NCBI RefSeq assembly: GCF_001888185.1
Contig: NZ_CP016366.1
Location: forward strand, 1-64,000
Length of the DNA stretch: 64,000 nucleotides
Reading direction: 5' to 3'
Source: Phaeobacter porticola
GTDB lineage: Bacteria; Pseudomonadota; Alphaproteobacteria; Rhodobacterales; Rhodobacteraceae
This document shows, in pieces, positions 17,239 to 26,544 of the stretch. Within the stretch, counting starts at the first letter, position 1. Each line of letters starts with the position of its first letter. Position numbers and translations under genes: made by a program. The notes below the pieces were generated by a model. It did not search any database, had not been told where the DNA came from, and saw only the letters and a program-made list of their open reading frames with translations.

Positions 17239-17780
17239 TCGCCCCGCGTCCGTTTCAGATAGGCTGCCAAGAGACTATCAAACGCGGCCCCCAGCTTTTT
17301 GCCTTGCACCGGCAGGTCATTCTGCCAGATCATCTGTGACCCGACAAACACCGCATACTCCAGTTCAGCTAGGTCCCGCGCGCTTACTGCCCCTAGTGCG
17401 CCGGATTGCGCATGAAGGCTGGTCAGAAAATCAATGCGTTTCCCATCTATCGCCGCAAGCTTTGCTCCGACCATGCGGTTCTGGTAGCCAAACTGCCGCA
17501 TGGCGACTTCGATCCGGTGATCCAGGTCTACGACCAGCAAATTCAATTGTTCGGCCTGCGCTCCGGACCCGGCAATAACGTCGTCTGTGCATGTCTTTTC
17601 CCAATAGGCGATCAGATCGGAAATAAATGCTGCGTGATCCCTGAAGTGGAAGTAGAACGCTCCCGTTGTGCGCCCCTGCGCCTTGCACAGGTTTGCAAGT
17701 TTCACCCCGTCCGGGCCAAGATTGGCGAGCTGAGCCAGTCCGGCTTTCAGCCAGTCATCTTTTGAGAACCGCACGGTCAT
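17235..17780 (-). CDS. TetR-family transcriptional regulator
   Basis: 181 residues. N-terminal helix-turn-helix: WLKAGLAQLANLGPDGVKL and CKAQGRTTGAFYFHFRDHAAFI. The start at 17780 (MTVRFSKDDW) is chosen because it overlaps the upstream gene's stop as TAATG; the frame is open further. Middle gene of a three-gene operon. A dyad in the operon promoter (18190-18212) is the probable operator. Confidence 0.9.
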   Translation of the reverse strand: MTVRFSKDDWLKAGLAQLANLGPDGVKLANLCKAQGRTTGAFYFHFRDHAAFISDLIAYWEKTCTDDVIAGSGAQAEQLNLLVVDLDHRIEVAMRQFGYQNRMVGAKLAAIDGKRIDFLTSLHAQSGALGAVSARDLAELEYAVFVGSQMIWQNDLPVQGKKLGAAFDSLLAAYLKRTRGE

Positions 17781-18157
17781 TAAAAGAGGCTCCCCCAGAA
17801 ACCGAGGATCGCAATGGGGACAAACAGCCACCCTTGCGGCAGGTCGATGAATGCCAGGTCAGCTTTCGAAAACTGACGCAGGCCAATGCCCCAAAGGGCA
17901 AAGAGTGCGGCCATGACACTGCCCATGACGGCAAGATCATTGCTTCCGCCCCAAAGAGCGGGCCAAAGGAACAGGAGGCTCATAAGGCCAAGGCTGATCG
18001 AGACCAGATGCCAGCAGTAGTACGCTACGTATTTAGGGTGTTTTGCCAGATCGCCTGAGGCCAGCAACGGGCGCGCCACCTCCGGGCCGCCCATGAAAAC
18101 GTGAATTAGGGTAATGATGGCGGACAGGCCGCCGGCCGCAAGAATGGGATATGCCAT
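17780..18157 (-). CDS. Small four-helix membrane protein
   Basis: 125 residues with four hydrophobic segments (about 5-25, 45-65, 75-95, 103-122). Not assigned to a named family. ATG 18157 is preferred over GTG 18166 because AAAGG lies eight bases upstream. First gene of the operon with tetR and a hypothetical gene, with overlapping junctions. Confidence 0.75.
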   Translation of the reverse strand: MAYPILAAGGLSAIITLIHVFMGGPEVARPLLASGDLAKHPKYVAYYCWHLVSISLGLMSLLFLWPALWGGSNDLAVMGSVMAALFALWGIGLRQFSKADLAFIDLPQGWLFVPIAILGFWGSLF

Positions 18158-18189
18158 GGCAAACACCTTTGAAGTTCAATCTCGAGAGA

Positions 18190-18212
18190 AAGTAACATAA
18201 CTTAGGTTACTT
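18190..18212. promoter_or_regulatory. Inverted repeat, candidate operator of the TetR operon
   Basis: AAGTAAC (18190-18196) and GTTACTT (18206-18212) form a 7-bp dyad separated by nine bases. It lies 33 bases before the first gene of the operon, the size and position expected for TetR binding. Confidence 0.6.
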
Positions 18213-18237
18213 AAAAAGTATAAGTCTTCGTGTCGGT

Positions 18238-18660
18238 CAGGCAAAGTTCAACGCAGTTGTCAGATAGCTAAACGAACAACCTGGAAATACCTCGCAATGC
18301 TAAACCCCAGCCGAGAGGCCTGAGCAATGCTACGGCGATCCGTTGAAACCACACCCGCACCTTGGTCACTTCCCATCGAAAGATCACCGCATCGCGCCCG
18401 TCCGAACGGCGGCAGTCTGCACGAACGGCCCCATTTTCCTCTGCCATGCGGCGGGTGAAACTCGGTTGTGCCGCGGGTCGACGTGCTGCGAGTGCGCGCA
18501 GCAAGAAATCGGGATGTCGGCTGTGGGCTGGGTGCCGTCTGTTGTCGCGTTTGGCATCACAGCAGCTTCGTGCAAATACTCGTGGTTGCCCTTGAGCTGG
18601 CGCCAATACTTGACCATGTTTTATAACAGATCAGGCACATTGATAAGGTAGACGAAAGCC
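18238..18660. other. Gene-free stretch
   Basis: About 420 bp with open frames on both strands but no recognisable protein, start or repeat unit that I can support. Confidence 0.4.
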
Positions 18661-18840
18661 ATGGCAGAACGTTTTGAGCGCCACCGTCAAGCTTGGACAC
18701 AAGAGGAAATTCAAAAACTGCACCAACTGGTGTCAAAGGGGATGGGCTTGAAGGCCATTGCCAAAGCTCTCACGCGCTCTGAGGAATCAACCAAGAGTAG
18801 AGCGAAGCTTGACAAGATAAAAATTAAAAAAGCACGCTGA
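18661..18840 (+). CDS. Small SANT/Myb-like or GcrA-like DNA-binding protein
   Basis: 59 residues: RQAWTQEEIQKLHQLVSKGMGLKAIAKALTRSE followed by a Lys-rich tail. The W-x(n)-EEI-x-L pattern with a second helix pair resembles SANT/Myb-type folds. The basic C-terminus (KLDKIKIKKAR) supports nucleic-acid binding. A weak ribosome site precedes ATG 18661. No operon partner. The identification is by pattern only. Confidence 0.6.
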   Translation: MAERFERHRQAWTQEEIQKLHQLVSKGMGLKAIAKALTRSEESTKSRAKLDKIKIKKAR

Positions 18841-18957
18841 TTTTGGTGCCCTTAGTATACTCCTGTCGTTCTTTTCAGTCACGAGCAAGGGCTGCTTAGG
18901 GCTGAGATCGACGTGCAGCGGCAGCAAACTGTGACGGTCTGGGCAGTGGCGGCTGTG

Positions 18958-19008
18958 GGCTCAACCACTCGCCTAAGCCCACTTCAGCGGACAGCAGGAT
19001 CGAGCCCA
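18958..19008. repeat. Dispersed intergenic repeat, diverged copy
   Basis: Begins GGCTC and ends CGAGCCCA with AGCGGAC in the middle. This is the same frame as the better-conserved copies at 20041-20092 and 21658-21709. Confidence 0.45.
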
Positions 19009-19043
19009 TTGTGGCGATTGCACCAACAAGGTTACTAGGACCG

Positions 19044-19937
19044 ATGAATGAGAACCAAGACATCTTCTCCCATCGGGAAACCGGCCCCAATTTAAGCGTT
19101 CAACGAAGCTCGGGCGCAGAGGTTTTTCCTTATTGGAGTTTTACCAAAACCGTAATCGCGATCTGTGCCTTAAAAATCGTGGAACTGGGCAAGCTCGATC
19201 TGGACGAACATCTCGCAGACCATGACTTCTCGCTTCGCCAGTTACTGAATCACACCGCTGGCTTGCCGGACTACTATTCCCTGCCGGGCTACAGGAAAGC
19301 GGTTGCGAATGATGAAGAACCTTGGTCTGCTGACCACCTGTTCAATGCCACGATGGCGCAAGGCAGTTTGTTTGTGCCGGGGGAAGGCTGGGCCTATTCA
19401 AACCTTGGTTACATGCTGGCCCGCGATTTAATTGAAGACGTCGCTGGTTCGTCATTCTCCAGCCTTGTCAGTGAGATGATCTGCGATCCTCTCGGGCTGG
19501 ACAGCATCGAACTTGCGACAACTAGAAAACACCTCTCACGCGTTCACTGGGATGGAGCAAAGAGGTATCATCCAGGATGGGTATATCACGGATGTCTTAC
19601 TGGAACTGCCGCAGACGCTGCACGGCTATTACATGCTCTGTTTACGGGAAGGCTGCTCAACGCGGATATCCTTGAACAGATGCTGATCGGTCATCCTCTT
19701 GGCGGCGCTGTTGAAGGTCGGCCTTGGACGAAATGCGGCTATGCAACTGGCCTTATGAGCGGTCGGTGCGGGAGTGTCGGTCGCACTGTAGGGCATTCCG
19801 GCGGGGGGCCCTACAGCGTCAATGCAGTCTATCATTTTCCTGATCTGAAGGGCCCGGTTACGGTTGCGAGCTTCACGGATGGGCGAAATGAGGGCGTTGC
19901 TGAGTTCGCTGCCGTTGAATGTGCCGGTCAGAACTGA
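19044..19937 (+). CDS. Serine beta-lactamase-fold hydrolase (class C-like)
   Basis: 297 residues. SFTK (Ser32, Lys35) is the SxxK motif, with AYSN (YxN) in the middle and GHSGGG as the third motif. The complete catalytic set indicates an active esterase or peptidase of the beta-lactamase/EstB type. No signal peptide, so cytoplasmic. ATG 19044 is preferred over GTG 19011 because AGGA lies immediately upstream. Standalone gene; the substrate is unknown. Confidence 0.85.
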   Translation: MNENQDIFSHRETGPNLSVQRSSGAEVFPYWSFTKTVIAICALKIVELGKLDLDEHLADHDFSLRQLLNHTAGLPDYYSLPGYRKAVANDEEPWSADHLFNATMAQGSLFVPGEGWAYSNLGYMLARDLIEDVAGSSFSSLVSEMICDPLGLDSIELATTRKHLSRVHWDGAKRYHPGWVYHGCLTGTAADAARLLHALFTGRLLNADILEQMLIGHPLGGAVEGRPWTKCGYATGLMSGRCGSVGRTVGHSGGGPYSVNAVYHFPDLKGPVTVASFTDGRNEGVAEFAAVECAGQN

Positions 19938-20040
19938 CCGCGTAGCAGTCTTGCTGTAGTTGAGCGTTGAAGGTCCGCTTGGCTCCGTTCGCGACGCGCT
20001 GCACATGCGAAAGGCCGCGAGATGGCCGACGGCGGCTCAG

Positions 20041-20092
20041 GGCTCGAACCACCAGCTTGTGCTCTCAGCAGCGGACGGAAGGGCCGAGCCCA
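20041..20092. repeat. Dispersed intergenic repeat, copy 1
   Basis: 52 bp, about 48 of 52 identical to 21658-21709. It starts GGCTCGAACC and ends GAGCCCA, with CTCTCAGCAGCGGACGGAAG in the centre. The GGGCTC/GAGCCC ends are complementary, so it can fold as a hairpin. The surrounding gap 19938-20335 holds no gene. Confidence 0.7.
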
Positions 20093-20335
20093 GACCGGAT
20101 TTTCCATTCTGTGCTGCGTGCGCTCGCAGCGCGGAAACTTCTGCCGTTGCGAAAATCTTGATGCGACGATGCGGCGTTAGCAGCGGACGTTTGCCCCGCT
20201 AACAGTAGCCTCGGATGGGCAGGCACTGCATTGCGCACAACGCAGTCATTCTTCTGACATCTTCGAATGACAATAGCGTTGATACGACCAAATTCCTGTT
20301 AGAGATCATTCTACAAACGCAAGGATAACAAAATA

Positions 20336-21407
20336 GTGAAAGATTGCACAAAGCTTATAGTGTTCAAGACGTTGGGCCTGTCTTTCGCGAGTTTATCAGC
20401 TCAACTCGTGTTGGGGTTTGGTGCAATGGCTGAAACTTGTGTGGCAGCAAACGGTGCTAGCCGTGAGGGGATTACGATTTGCGACTTAGGGGTGCTGCCA
20501 GGAGGAAAATCAAGCTTCGCGAAAGCGGTCAGTGAGGACGGATCCACGATCGTTGGTGTGAGCGGCTCGTCTCAAGGAGATCGCGCATTTCTTTGGACTG
20601 AAGAAGGTGGGATGATTAGTGTTGGGAACACTCCCTGGAGGTTCCGAAAGCCAGGCACGAGATGTGAGCGCTGACGGTAGCGTTATCGTTGGAAGCAGCG
20701 ATACCGCCGAAGGACAGCGCGCTTATATTTGGACCAAAGAAACCGGCATGCTCGTCCTTGATGACACTATGATGGATATTCAATCATCAGCTAGGGCGGT
20801 CAGTGCCGATGGAACGGTCGTGGTGGGATCAACGGGCGGCACCGCTGACCGCAGGGCATTCCGTTGGACCAATGAAACCGGAATGACAAGAATTGGCACC
20901 GGAGAGTTGGACAAAGATTGTGCCGCGCTTGGTGTGAGTGACGACGGTACCACAATTGTCGGTAGGGTGGATTTTAAAGCGTTCCGTTGGAACGAGGCGC
21001 AGGGGATCGCCCTGATGGCACCAGAAGAAAGTTCGGTGGCCTTTGATGCATCCAATGACGGGACGATAATCGTTGGTGGTATGGGGCCTGTTTTTAGCAA
21101 AAGGAAAGCCGTCCGATGGAACAAAAGCGGCGCGGCCCAAGATGTTTATTCAAATCCCGATAGCCTGCGCTCTACGGCGCTCGACATTAGCCCAGAGGGA
21201 AAGGTCATCGTTGGAGCAATAGATAGACACACGGCCTACATGCAAAGGCATGATGAAGACCTGACTATCCTTGGGGGGCTGAACAGGGATGATGCCGATT
21301 TTGTTAGTGATGTAGCTAAGGGAAGCGGCTTAGGCGGCACCATCATAGTCGGATCGTCAACAGGTTATGACGGGCACCGTGCGGTCCGATGGCTACTTTC
21401 GGAGTGA
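20336..21407 (+). pseudogene. Exported HAF-repeat protein, frameshifted
   Basis: An N-terminal signal-like segment is followed by about seven HAF-type repeats (DLGVLPGG, AVSEDGSTIVG, RAFLWTEEGGM and so on). These repeats occur in secreted bacterial proteins of unknown function. The first frame fails near 20618. After dropping one base, the repeat continues exactly in register as GTLPGGSESQARDVSADGS. Apart from that single-base insertion the gene is intact to 21407, so it may be a recent lesion or a sequencing error. GTG 20336 has AAGGA ten bases upstream. Confidence 0.8.
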
Positions 21408-21657
21408 AACAGCGAAGGGCCGGTTTAGCACTGGCACCTGATCTCGGATTTCGATGGCTGCTTCGGCGAAATGCGCTGAATCGAGACGAGAAGCCTGCTG
21501 CAACTGCGAGGTAATGCTACGCTAGCGAAATTGGAAAATCTAAGGTCGCTATTCCCGCACCCCTATCGTTCGTTGGGCATGTTTTGAATGGCTGCAAAGC
21601 GCCAATTGCGTCGCGCTGCGCAAGCGAAGGCCTGGCAAGCGATCAAAGTCCGCTGTG

Positions 21658-21709
21658 GGCTCGAACCGCCCGCCTGTGCTCTCAGCAGCGGACGGAAGGG
21701 CGGAGCCCA
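21658..21709. repeat. Dispersed intergenic repeat, copy 2
   Basis: Near-identical partner of 20041-20092; see that entry. It lies in the 21408-21747 gap between the HAF gene and the LysR gene, where no coding sequence was found. Confidence 0.7.
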
Positions 21710-21747
21710 AATTCACAAATGCTGCACCAACCACGAATGACCGCTGA

Positions 21748-22656
21748 TCAACCGTCAACCCATACTGGTGCCTTCCCGATATGTTTGATCAGGAAGTCCA
21801 TGAAGACGCGCACCTTGGCTGAGACGACGTTGCTTTTTGGGTAGATCAACCAGAGGGCGGGTTGCTCTGCCAGTGCGTATTCGGGCAGCACGTGTGTCAG
21901 CGCACCGCGTTTGACCTCCTCATGGACCAACCAGAGAGAATTTACTGAAATACCTGCGCCGTCCAATGTCGCGCGCTTTTGTGTCAATCCGTCATTCAAA
22001 ATCAAACGATGTGCGGCTTGTTTTGGGTCCAGATCGGCCGGCCTACCGTCGCTCGAAATAAGTGGGCGAGGCTCCAGATTACGGAATGCGATCACTCGAT
22101 GTGACTTCAGATCGTCGGGATCAATTGGCGTGCCGTATTTCTCGAGATATGCGGGCGAAGCACACAAGATGCGCGTGTCGTCGGCCAGTTTTCGGGCTGT
22201 CAGACTGCTACTTTCAAGAACCGCGTTGCGCAGGGCAAGGTCATAACTGCCTTCAATCAAGTCAAATTGCGCATCCGACAGATGCATGTCCAACGTGAGG
22301 TCGGGATAGGCGTCCATGAACGTTGGCAAAAGCGGTGCGATGTACATCTGCGCAAATGTGCTGGGGGCGGCGAAGCGCAGGGTGCCACTGATTTTCGTCT
22401 GCCCTTGGCCGAGGGCTGCGAGGGCGGCCTCTTCTTGGGAAATCATCTCGCGCGCGTAGGGAAGGAAATCCTGGCCCTCCGACGACAGCGAAATTTTGCG
22501 TGTTGAACGGTGCAGCAGCTCCGCGCCCAAAAGGCGTTCCAGCTTGGCAATACGGGTGCTTGCAACGGCGGGGGCCATGCCCAGCGTGCGGCCCGCTGCG
22601 CTGATGTTCAAGGTCTCGCTGGCGAGAACGAAGAGGCGGAGGCTTTGCGTATCCAT
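21748..22656 (-). CDS. LysR-family transcriptional regulator
   Basis: 302 residues. N-terminal winged helix: MDTQSLRLFVLASETLNISAAGRTLGM and ASTRIAKLERLLGAELLHRSTRKI. The periplasmic-binding-like effector domain follows. Divergently transcribed from the CmcJ-SDR-crotonase genes across a 96-base gap, so it is the likely regulator of that set in the classical LysR arrangement. Confidence 0.93.
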   Translation of the reverse strand: MDTQSLRLFVLASETLNISAAGRTLGMAPAVASTRIAKLERLLGAELLHRSTRKISLSSEGQDFLPYAREMISQEEAALAALGQGQTKISGTLRFAAPSTFAQMYIAPLLPTFMDAYPDLTLDMHLSDAQFDLIEGSYDLALRNAVLESSSLTARKLADDTRILCASPAYLEKYGTPIDPDDLKSHRVIAFRNLEPRPLISSDGRPADLDPKQAAHRLILNDGLTQKRATLDGAGISVNSLWLVHEEVKRGALTHVLPEYALAEQPALWLIYPKSNVVSAKVRVFMDFLIKHIGKAPVWVDG

Positions 22657-22752
22657 TTTATTCTTTTTCGGAATAGTGAAATCATATTCTGGTAGTTTTT
22701 ATATTTCTTGAGGGGCGTATCTACAAGTGCAAGAGACAGCAAGGACCACCCG

Positions 22753-23517
22753 ATGACACAGACCGCGACAGTCAACTACCACGTTCACAAACCCGAACAG
22801 CAGGCGTTTGAGCTGGATGCGGGTGGCATCGTCGGCAATCTTATCGCGCCAGAACTTGCACCCACGCAGATCGCTGTCATGGATGTCGCACCGCGCTTTG
22901 AAGATGCGTCCGTGGGTTTCGCCGCATTCCCGACTGAAGTGGAGGCGTTTGATACCAATGACGACTGGCGGCCTGCTTATGATGCCGAGCTTAGAAAGCT
23001 GCTAGCAGATAAAGTCGGGGCGCAAGACGTCGTGGTGTTTGATCATACGGTGCGCGTGGATGATCCAGAGGCCGTCCGCAAACCGGCGCGTAATGTTCAC
23101 AGCGACTACAGCGCTGACGGGGCCGAGCAACGGTTGATCGACATTTTGGGCGCGGACAAAGCGGCAGACTGGAGCAAAGGGCACTACGCCTTTATCAATG
23201 TCTGGCGTCCAGTGGAGGCCCCGATCAACTCTGCACCATTGGGGTTCATACGACCGAATAGTGCCGCTGAGGAAGACTGGATTTTGCTCGACTTAATCTA
23301 TCCAGATCGCAAAGGGCAGATCATGGGACTGGCGGCAAACCCGGATCATGAGTGGATCTACATGTCCAAGATGACCCCCGACGAGGTTGCCTATTTCAAC
23401 ATCTACGACAATCAGGGCCGTCCTTCGATCGCACACAGCGCGCTGGATATGGTCGAAGACCCGACACTTCAAACTATTCGCAAAAGCATCGAGAGTCGGA
23501 CGCTCGTCCGCTACTGA
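22753..23517 (+). CDS. CmcJ/NvfI-family oxidoreductase
   Basis: 254 residues resembling CmcJ/NvfI-type proteins, related to a fold of Fe(II)/2-oxoglutarate oxygenases. Supporting features are ARNVHSDYSADGAEQRL (the usual His-x-Asp/Ser region), YAFINVWRPVEAPINSAPLGF and HSALDM near the C-terminus. ATG 22753 was chosen; the open frame extends upstream without family similarity. First gene of a LysR-controlled set with an SDR and a crotonase. Confidence 0.8.
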   Translation: MTQTATVNYHVHKPEQQAFELDAGGIVGNLIAPELAPTQIAVMDVAPRFEDASVGFAAFPTEVEAFDTNDDWRPAYDAELRKLLADKVGAQDVVVFDHTVRVDDPEAVRKPARNVHSDYSADGAEQRLIDILGADKAADWSKGHYAFINVWRPVEAPINSAPLGFIRPNSAAEEDWILLDLIYPDRKGQIMGLAANPDHEWIYMSKMTPDEVAYFNIYDNQGRPSIAHSALDMVEDPTLQTIRKSIESRTLVRY

Positions 23518-23583
23518 CCACATAAATTTTGGAACGGACTTCTGAGCGACCCGTTTCCCACACAACTGATGAAGGGGACCACC

Positions 23584-24372
23584 ATGACCAAGACGATCCT
23601 TATCACAGGTGCCACTGATGGCATCGGCAAATTGACCGCGAAGACACTGGCCGCCGAAGGACATACGATCCTGATTCACGGTCGGACTACCGAAAAGCTG
23701 GAGAAAGCTGCTAAGGAAATCGGCGGGACAACAGAAAGCTATGCGGCCGATCTGACGCATATGGACCATGTCCAAGTGATGGCAGCTGACATCCGCAAAG
23801 CCCACGACAGCCTTGATGTCATCATCAACAACGCAGGCGTCCTGAAGCTGCGGGATACCATAACGGATGATAGCTATGACGCGCGCTTTATGGTCAACAC
23901 CTTCGCGCCTTATGTTTTGACGCAAGCGTTGCTGCCGATCCTTGCGGACGATGGTCGTATCGTGAACCTGTCTTCGGCTGCGCAGGCCCCGATTGATATC
24001 GAGGCGCTGCACGGGCGTAGACAACTTGATCACAACCCCGCCTATGCACAAAGCAAACTGGCGCTGACAATCTGGACCCGTGAACTGGCGAAAACCCTGC
24101 CCGCGGATCAGGTTGCCGTTGCCGTCAATCCCGGCTCGCTTCTCGCCTCCAAGATGGTCAAAGAAGGCTACGGCATGGAAGGCAACGATTTGCAAATCGG
24201 TGCGGACATTCTGCGCGAAGCCGCCATTGGCGCGTCGTTTGCAGATGCCAACGGCAAATACTTCGACAATGACAACCGGGTGTTTGCCAACCCCCACGCC
24301 GCTGCGCTCGATGCGGGCCACTCTGCGCAGGTGATGCAGGGCATCAAGGACGTCATCGCCAAGATTGGATGA
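23584..24372 (+). CDS. Short-chain dehydrogenase/reductase
   Basis: 262 residues, classical SDR. The cofactor motif is TGATDGIG (residues 8-15), NNAG lies near 86-89, and the catalytic S...YAQSK motif (YxxxK) is near 155-159. ATG 23584 has a GGGGA ribosome site. Residue R32 in HGRTTEKLEKAA suggests NADP(H). Between a CmcJ-type oxygenase and a crotonase, it is probably part of one small-molecule pathway. The substrate is unknown. Confidence 0.9.
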   Translation: MTKTILITGATDGIGKLTAKTLAAEGHTILIHGRTTEKLEKAAKEIGGTTESYAADLTHMDHVQVMAADIRKAHDSLDVIINNAGVLKLRDTITDDSYDARFMVNTFAPYVLTQALLPILADDGRIVNLSSAAQAPIDIEALHGRRQLDHNPAYAQSKLALTIWTRELAKTLPADQVAVAVNPGSLLASKMVKEGYGMEGNDLQIGADILREAAIGASFADANGKYFDNDNRVFANPHAAALDAGHSAQVMQGIKDVIAKIG

Positions 24373-24472
24373 CGCAGACGCCGGTCAACCGCCCGGCATC
24401 CTAATACGAAGAACTTTGAAACCAAACCAATTCGGCAGAGCATTCTGCCGGAAACAAGAAAGGACTGTCCAA

Positions 24473-25318
24473 ATGAAGTACGAAAATTTCTCCACCTTTG
24501 ACGTTAAAGTCGAAGACGCCATCGCGACTGTTACATTCGATTTTGGCACTGTGAACGTGCAGGGTCAGGAAATGCTAGCTGATCTCAACAGCCTCGCCAT
24601 GCGCCTTGAAATGGACCGCGACGTAAAGGTCGTTGTGTTTGAATCGGCCAACCCAGAGGTTTGGGTCTGCCACTACGACACCGAACTGCTCCAACACCTT
24701 AGCACCGAAGAAGTGTCCCGCGACGAGGCACAGCTTTTGGACCTTCAGGCCATTTGCGAACGCATCTCCAAAGTCCCACAAGCGACCATTGCCAAGCTCG
24801 AAGGGTTTGCACGCGGCGGCGGTCACGAGTTGGCGCTCGCGTTGGACATGCGCTTTGCTGTGCGGGGCAAGTTCAAGTTCATGCAGATGGAAGTCGGCAT
24901 GGGCATTCTGCCCTGTGGCGGTGGTGCCTCGCGCATGGCCCGCCAAACAGGACTGGGGCGCGCCTTGGAAATCATCCTCAGCGCACGGGACTTTGATGCG
25001 GATGAGGCCGAAGCCATGGGCACAATCAACAAAGCGTTCGAGGCAGACGAGATCGACGCTTACGTTGACACGCTTGCCAAACGGATCGCCAGCTTTCCAG
25101 CGGAGTCCATCAATGCCTGCAAACAGATGGTGTACGAATCCATCGACAAGCCAATCGACGAAGCACTCAAGGCCGAAGCCTACTGGCTCTACCAAGCGAC
25201 CAGCAAGACACCTGCCGTCAAGCGGTTCACCGTTGCCGAAGAGCAAGGGCTGCAACACGACATGGAAAACCAACGCAATTGGGAAAAAATGGTCATGGAT
25301 GTGCAAGACATCAACTGA
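24473..25318 (+). CDS. Enoyl-CoA hydratase/isomerase family protein
   Basis: 281 residues, crotonase fold. The oxyanion-hole segment is FARGGGHELALALDMRFA, followed by MGILPCGGGASRMARQTGLGRALEIILSARDFDADEAEAMG. The usual first catalytic Glu position (about GMGILPCGGG) is altered, so the chemistry could differ from simple hydration. ATG 24473, with AAGGA about 11 bases upstream, starts the conserved region. Last gene of the LysR-controlled set. Confidence 0.88.
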   Translation: MKYENFSTFDVKVEDAIATVTFDFGTVNVQGQEMLADLNSLAMRLEMDRDVKVVVFESANPEVWVCHYDTELLQHLSTEEVSRDEAQLLDLQAICERISKVPQATIAKLEGFARGGGHELALALDMRFAVRGKFKFMQMEVGMGILPCGGGASRMARQTGLGRALEIILSARDFDADEAEAMGTINKAFEADEIDAYVDTLAKRIASFPAESINACKQMVYESIDKPIDEALKAEAYWLYQATSKTPAVKRFTVAEEQGLQHDMENQRNWEKMVMDVQDIN

Positions 25319-25392
25319 CCCCGTGATCCCAAGAATGACGAAATCTGTTTCGGTGTCACGGACGCCGGAACCATTTCGAATGGAAATCAATC

Positions 25393-25527
25393 ATGCACGT
25401 AAACGCACTCGAAACCGCCCGCGCTGTGGACCGTCCATCGCGTGAGGCCATGCTGCAACGCCATCCGTCGGTCCACACGTTCTGGAACCAGAACAGCGAC
25501 CTGTTCGCACAGGCTTGGGCAGAATAG
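25393..25527 (+). CDS. Short open frame, possibly a truncated gene start
   Basis: 44 codons (MHVNALETARAVDRPSREAMLQ...). It looks coding in composition and follows the crotonase gene by 74 bases, but is not recognised. It may be a 5' stub of a lost operon gene. From 25528 to 25764 I see nothing else. Confidence 0.3.
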   Translation: MHVNALETARAVDRPSREAMLQRHPSVHTFWNQNSDLFAQAWAE

Positions 25528-25764
25528 GAAAAAACGGGTGATGGCGCAGACCCCATGCTGCGAGGATCGTTTTCAAAGGGGGTAGAAAGGGGTGGAACGG
25601 GTTTTCGGGCGGATCATGCGCCATCAGCCGTTAGGCCCGTCTAAGCCCCCCTCTTTCGCCAACCCCTCTCTGACCTTCGATCTTGCCCCCGACACCTGCC
25701 AGGGCTGAGTAGTGCGGCATGGCAGGGCATTGTGGCCTCATGACACAGGCCAACTCCATAGAGG

Positions 25765-26423
25765 TTAATGAGAACGCATTTCGGTCAGCACTTGCTCAAA
25801 ATCAATATTGAACTCTGATCGGCAGACTTCCGGTAGACTGCTGCCCGGGAAGCGAAAATTTATCGCCGCACTCAGCTCCATAATGCGCATCTTAACAGCA
25901 TTTCGGCGCAACGCGATGTGTGTGTTTTTGTTAGCAGTGTCTTCCAGGAAGCGATAGTTTTCTTGGCACTCATCTTTTAGCTGGGTGCGTTCAGCATTTT
26001 GCAATTTGGCAACCTGCTTTTCTAACTTACGGCGAATATTCGAGCCACAGATCAGAGAAATTAGACCGTGTTGCGCATCGGCATAGAGAGCGTCGGACAA
26101 CTCATAATGGTCAAATTTCGAAAGGTCTTGATAATCGCACACAAAGTTTTCAGAGGCGTGGCAGTCCGAAAGGGTCGCGCGCGCGGCTTGGGGAATAGAG
26201 GTCTTGTCAAAGTTGCTGCTGCTGGTCCAAGAACGCGGAGCTCCTGTGCAAAACAAACGGATAGACCGGTCATCTTCATTTCGTATGGCGCGCCAAAACG
26301 CGTCCTTCGAAAATGTGTACCCACGCTTCATTAAAGCCTCAATCGCATCGTCAGGCTCCAGGGCTGCGACGACTTGCTGAGTTGCAGCAGCACTTTCCCT
26401 CGTAGCGTCTATCAGCTTGTCAA
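25765..26423 (-). pseudogene. C-terminal part of a gene split by the IS21-type element
   Basis: The frame is open from the IS21 left end (about 26423) to the stop at 25765, with no start at its true beginning: LIDKLIDATRESAAATQQVVAALEP, then DDAIEALMKRGYTFSKDAFWRAIRNED. The latter resembles an ankyrin-like or sensor segment seen in membrane-anchored proteins, followed by about 150 residues with several Cys. The upstream part is probably 28848-29075 on the other side of the element. Function unknown. Confidence 0.55.
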
Positions 26424-26544
26424 TGAGCGTTCAAAGTTGACCCGGTTTCAGCATTTAAAATTGACCCACCCCATGTGGCGCAAAGCCCCCAGGCGGGCCG
26501 CCCTCATATAGCGAGTCCGTCTGGGGGCTTTGCTTTCGGGACGG

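Noticed and set aside
18384-18617. Minus-strand frame MVKYWRQLKGNHEYLHEAAVM...
   Set aside because: No family resemblance, no ribosome site and repeat-like composition; kept as gene-free.
23293-24321. Long minus-strand frame (342 codons) opposite the SDR gene
   Set aside because: It lies antisense to two clear genes and has no protein-family features; the SDR motifs settle the coding strand.
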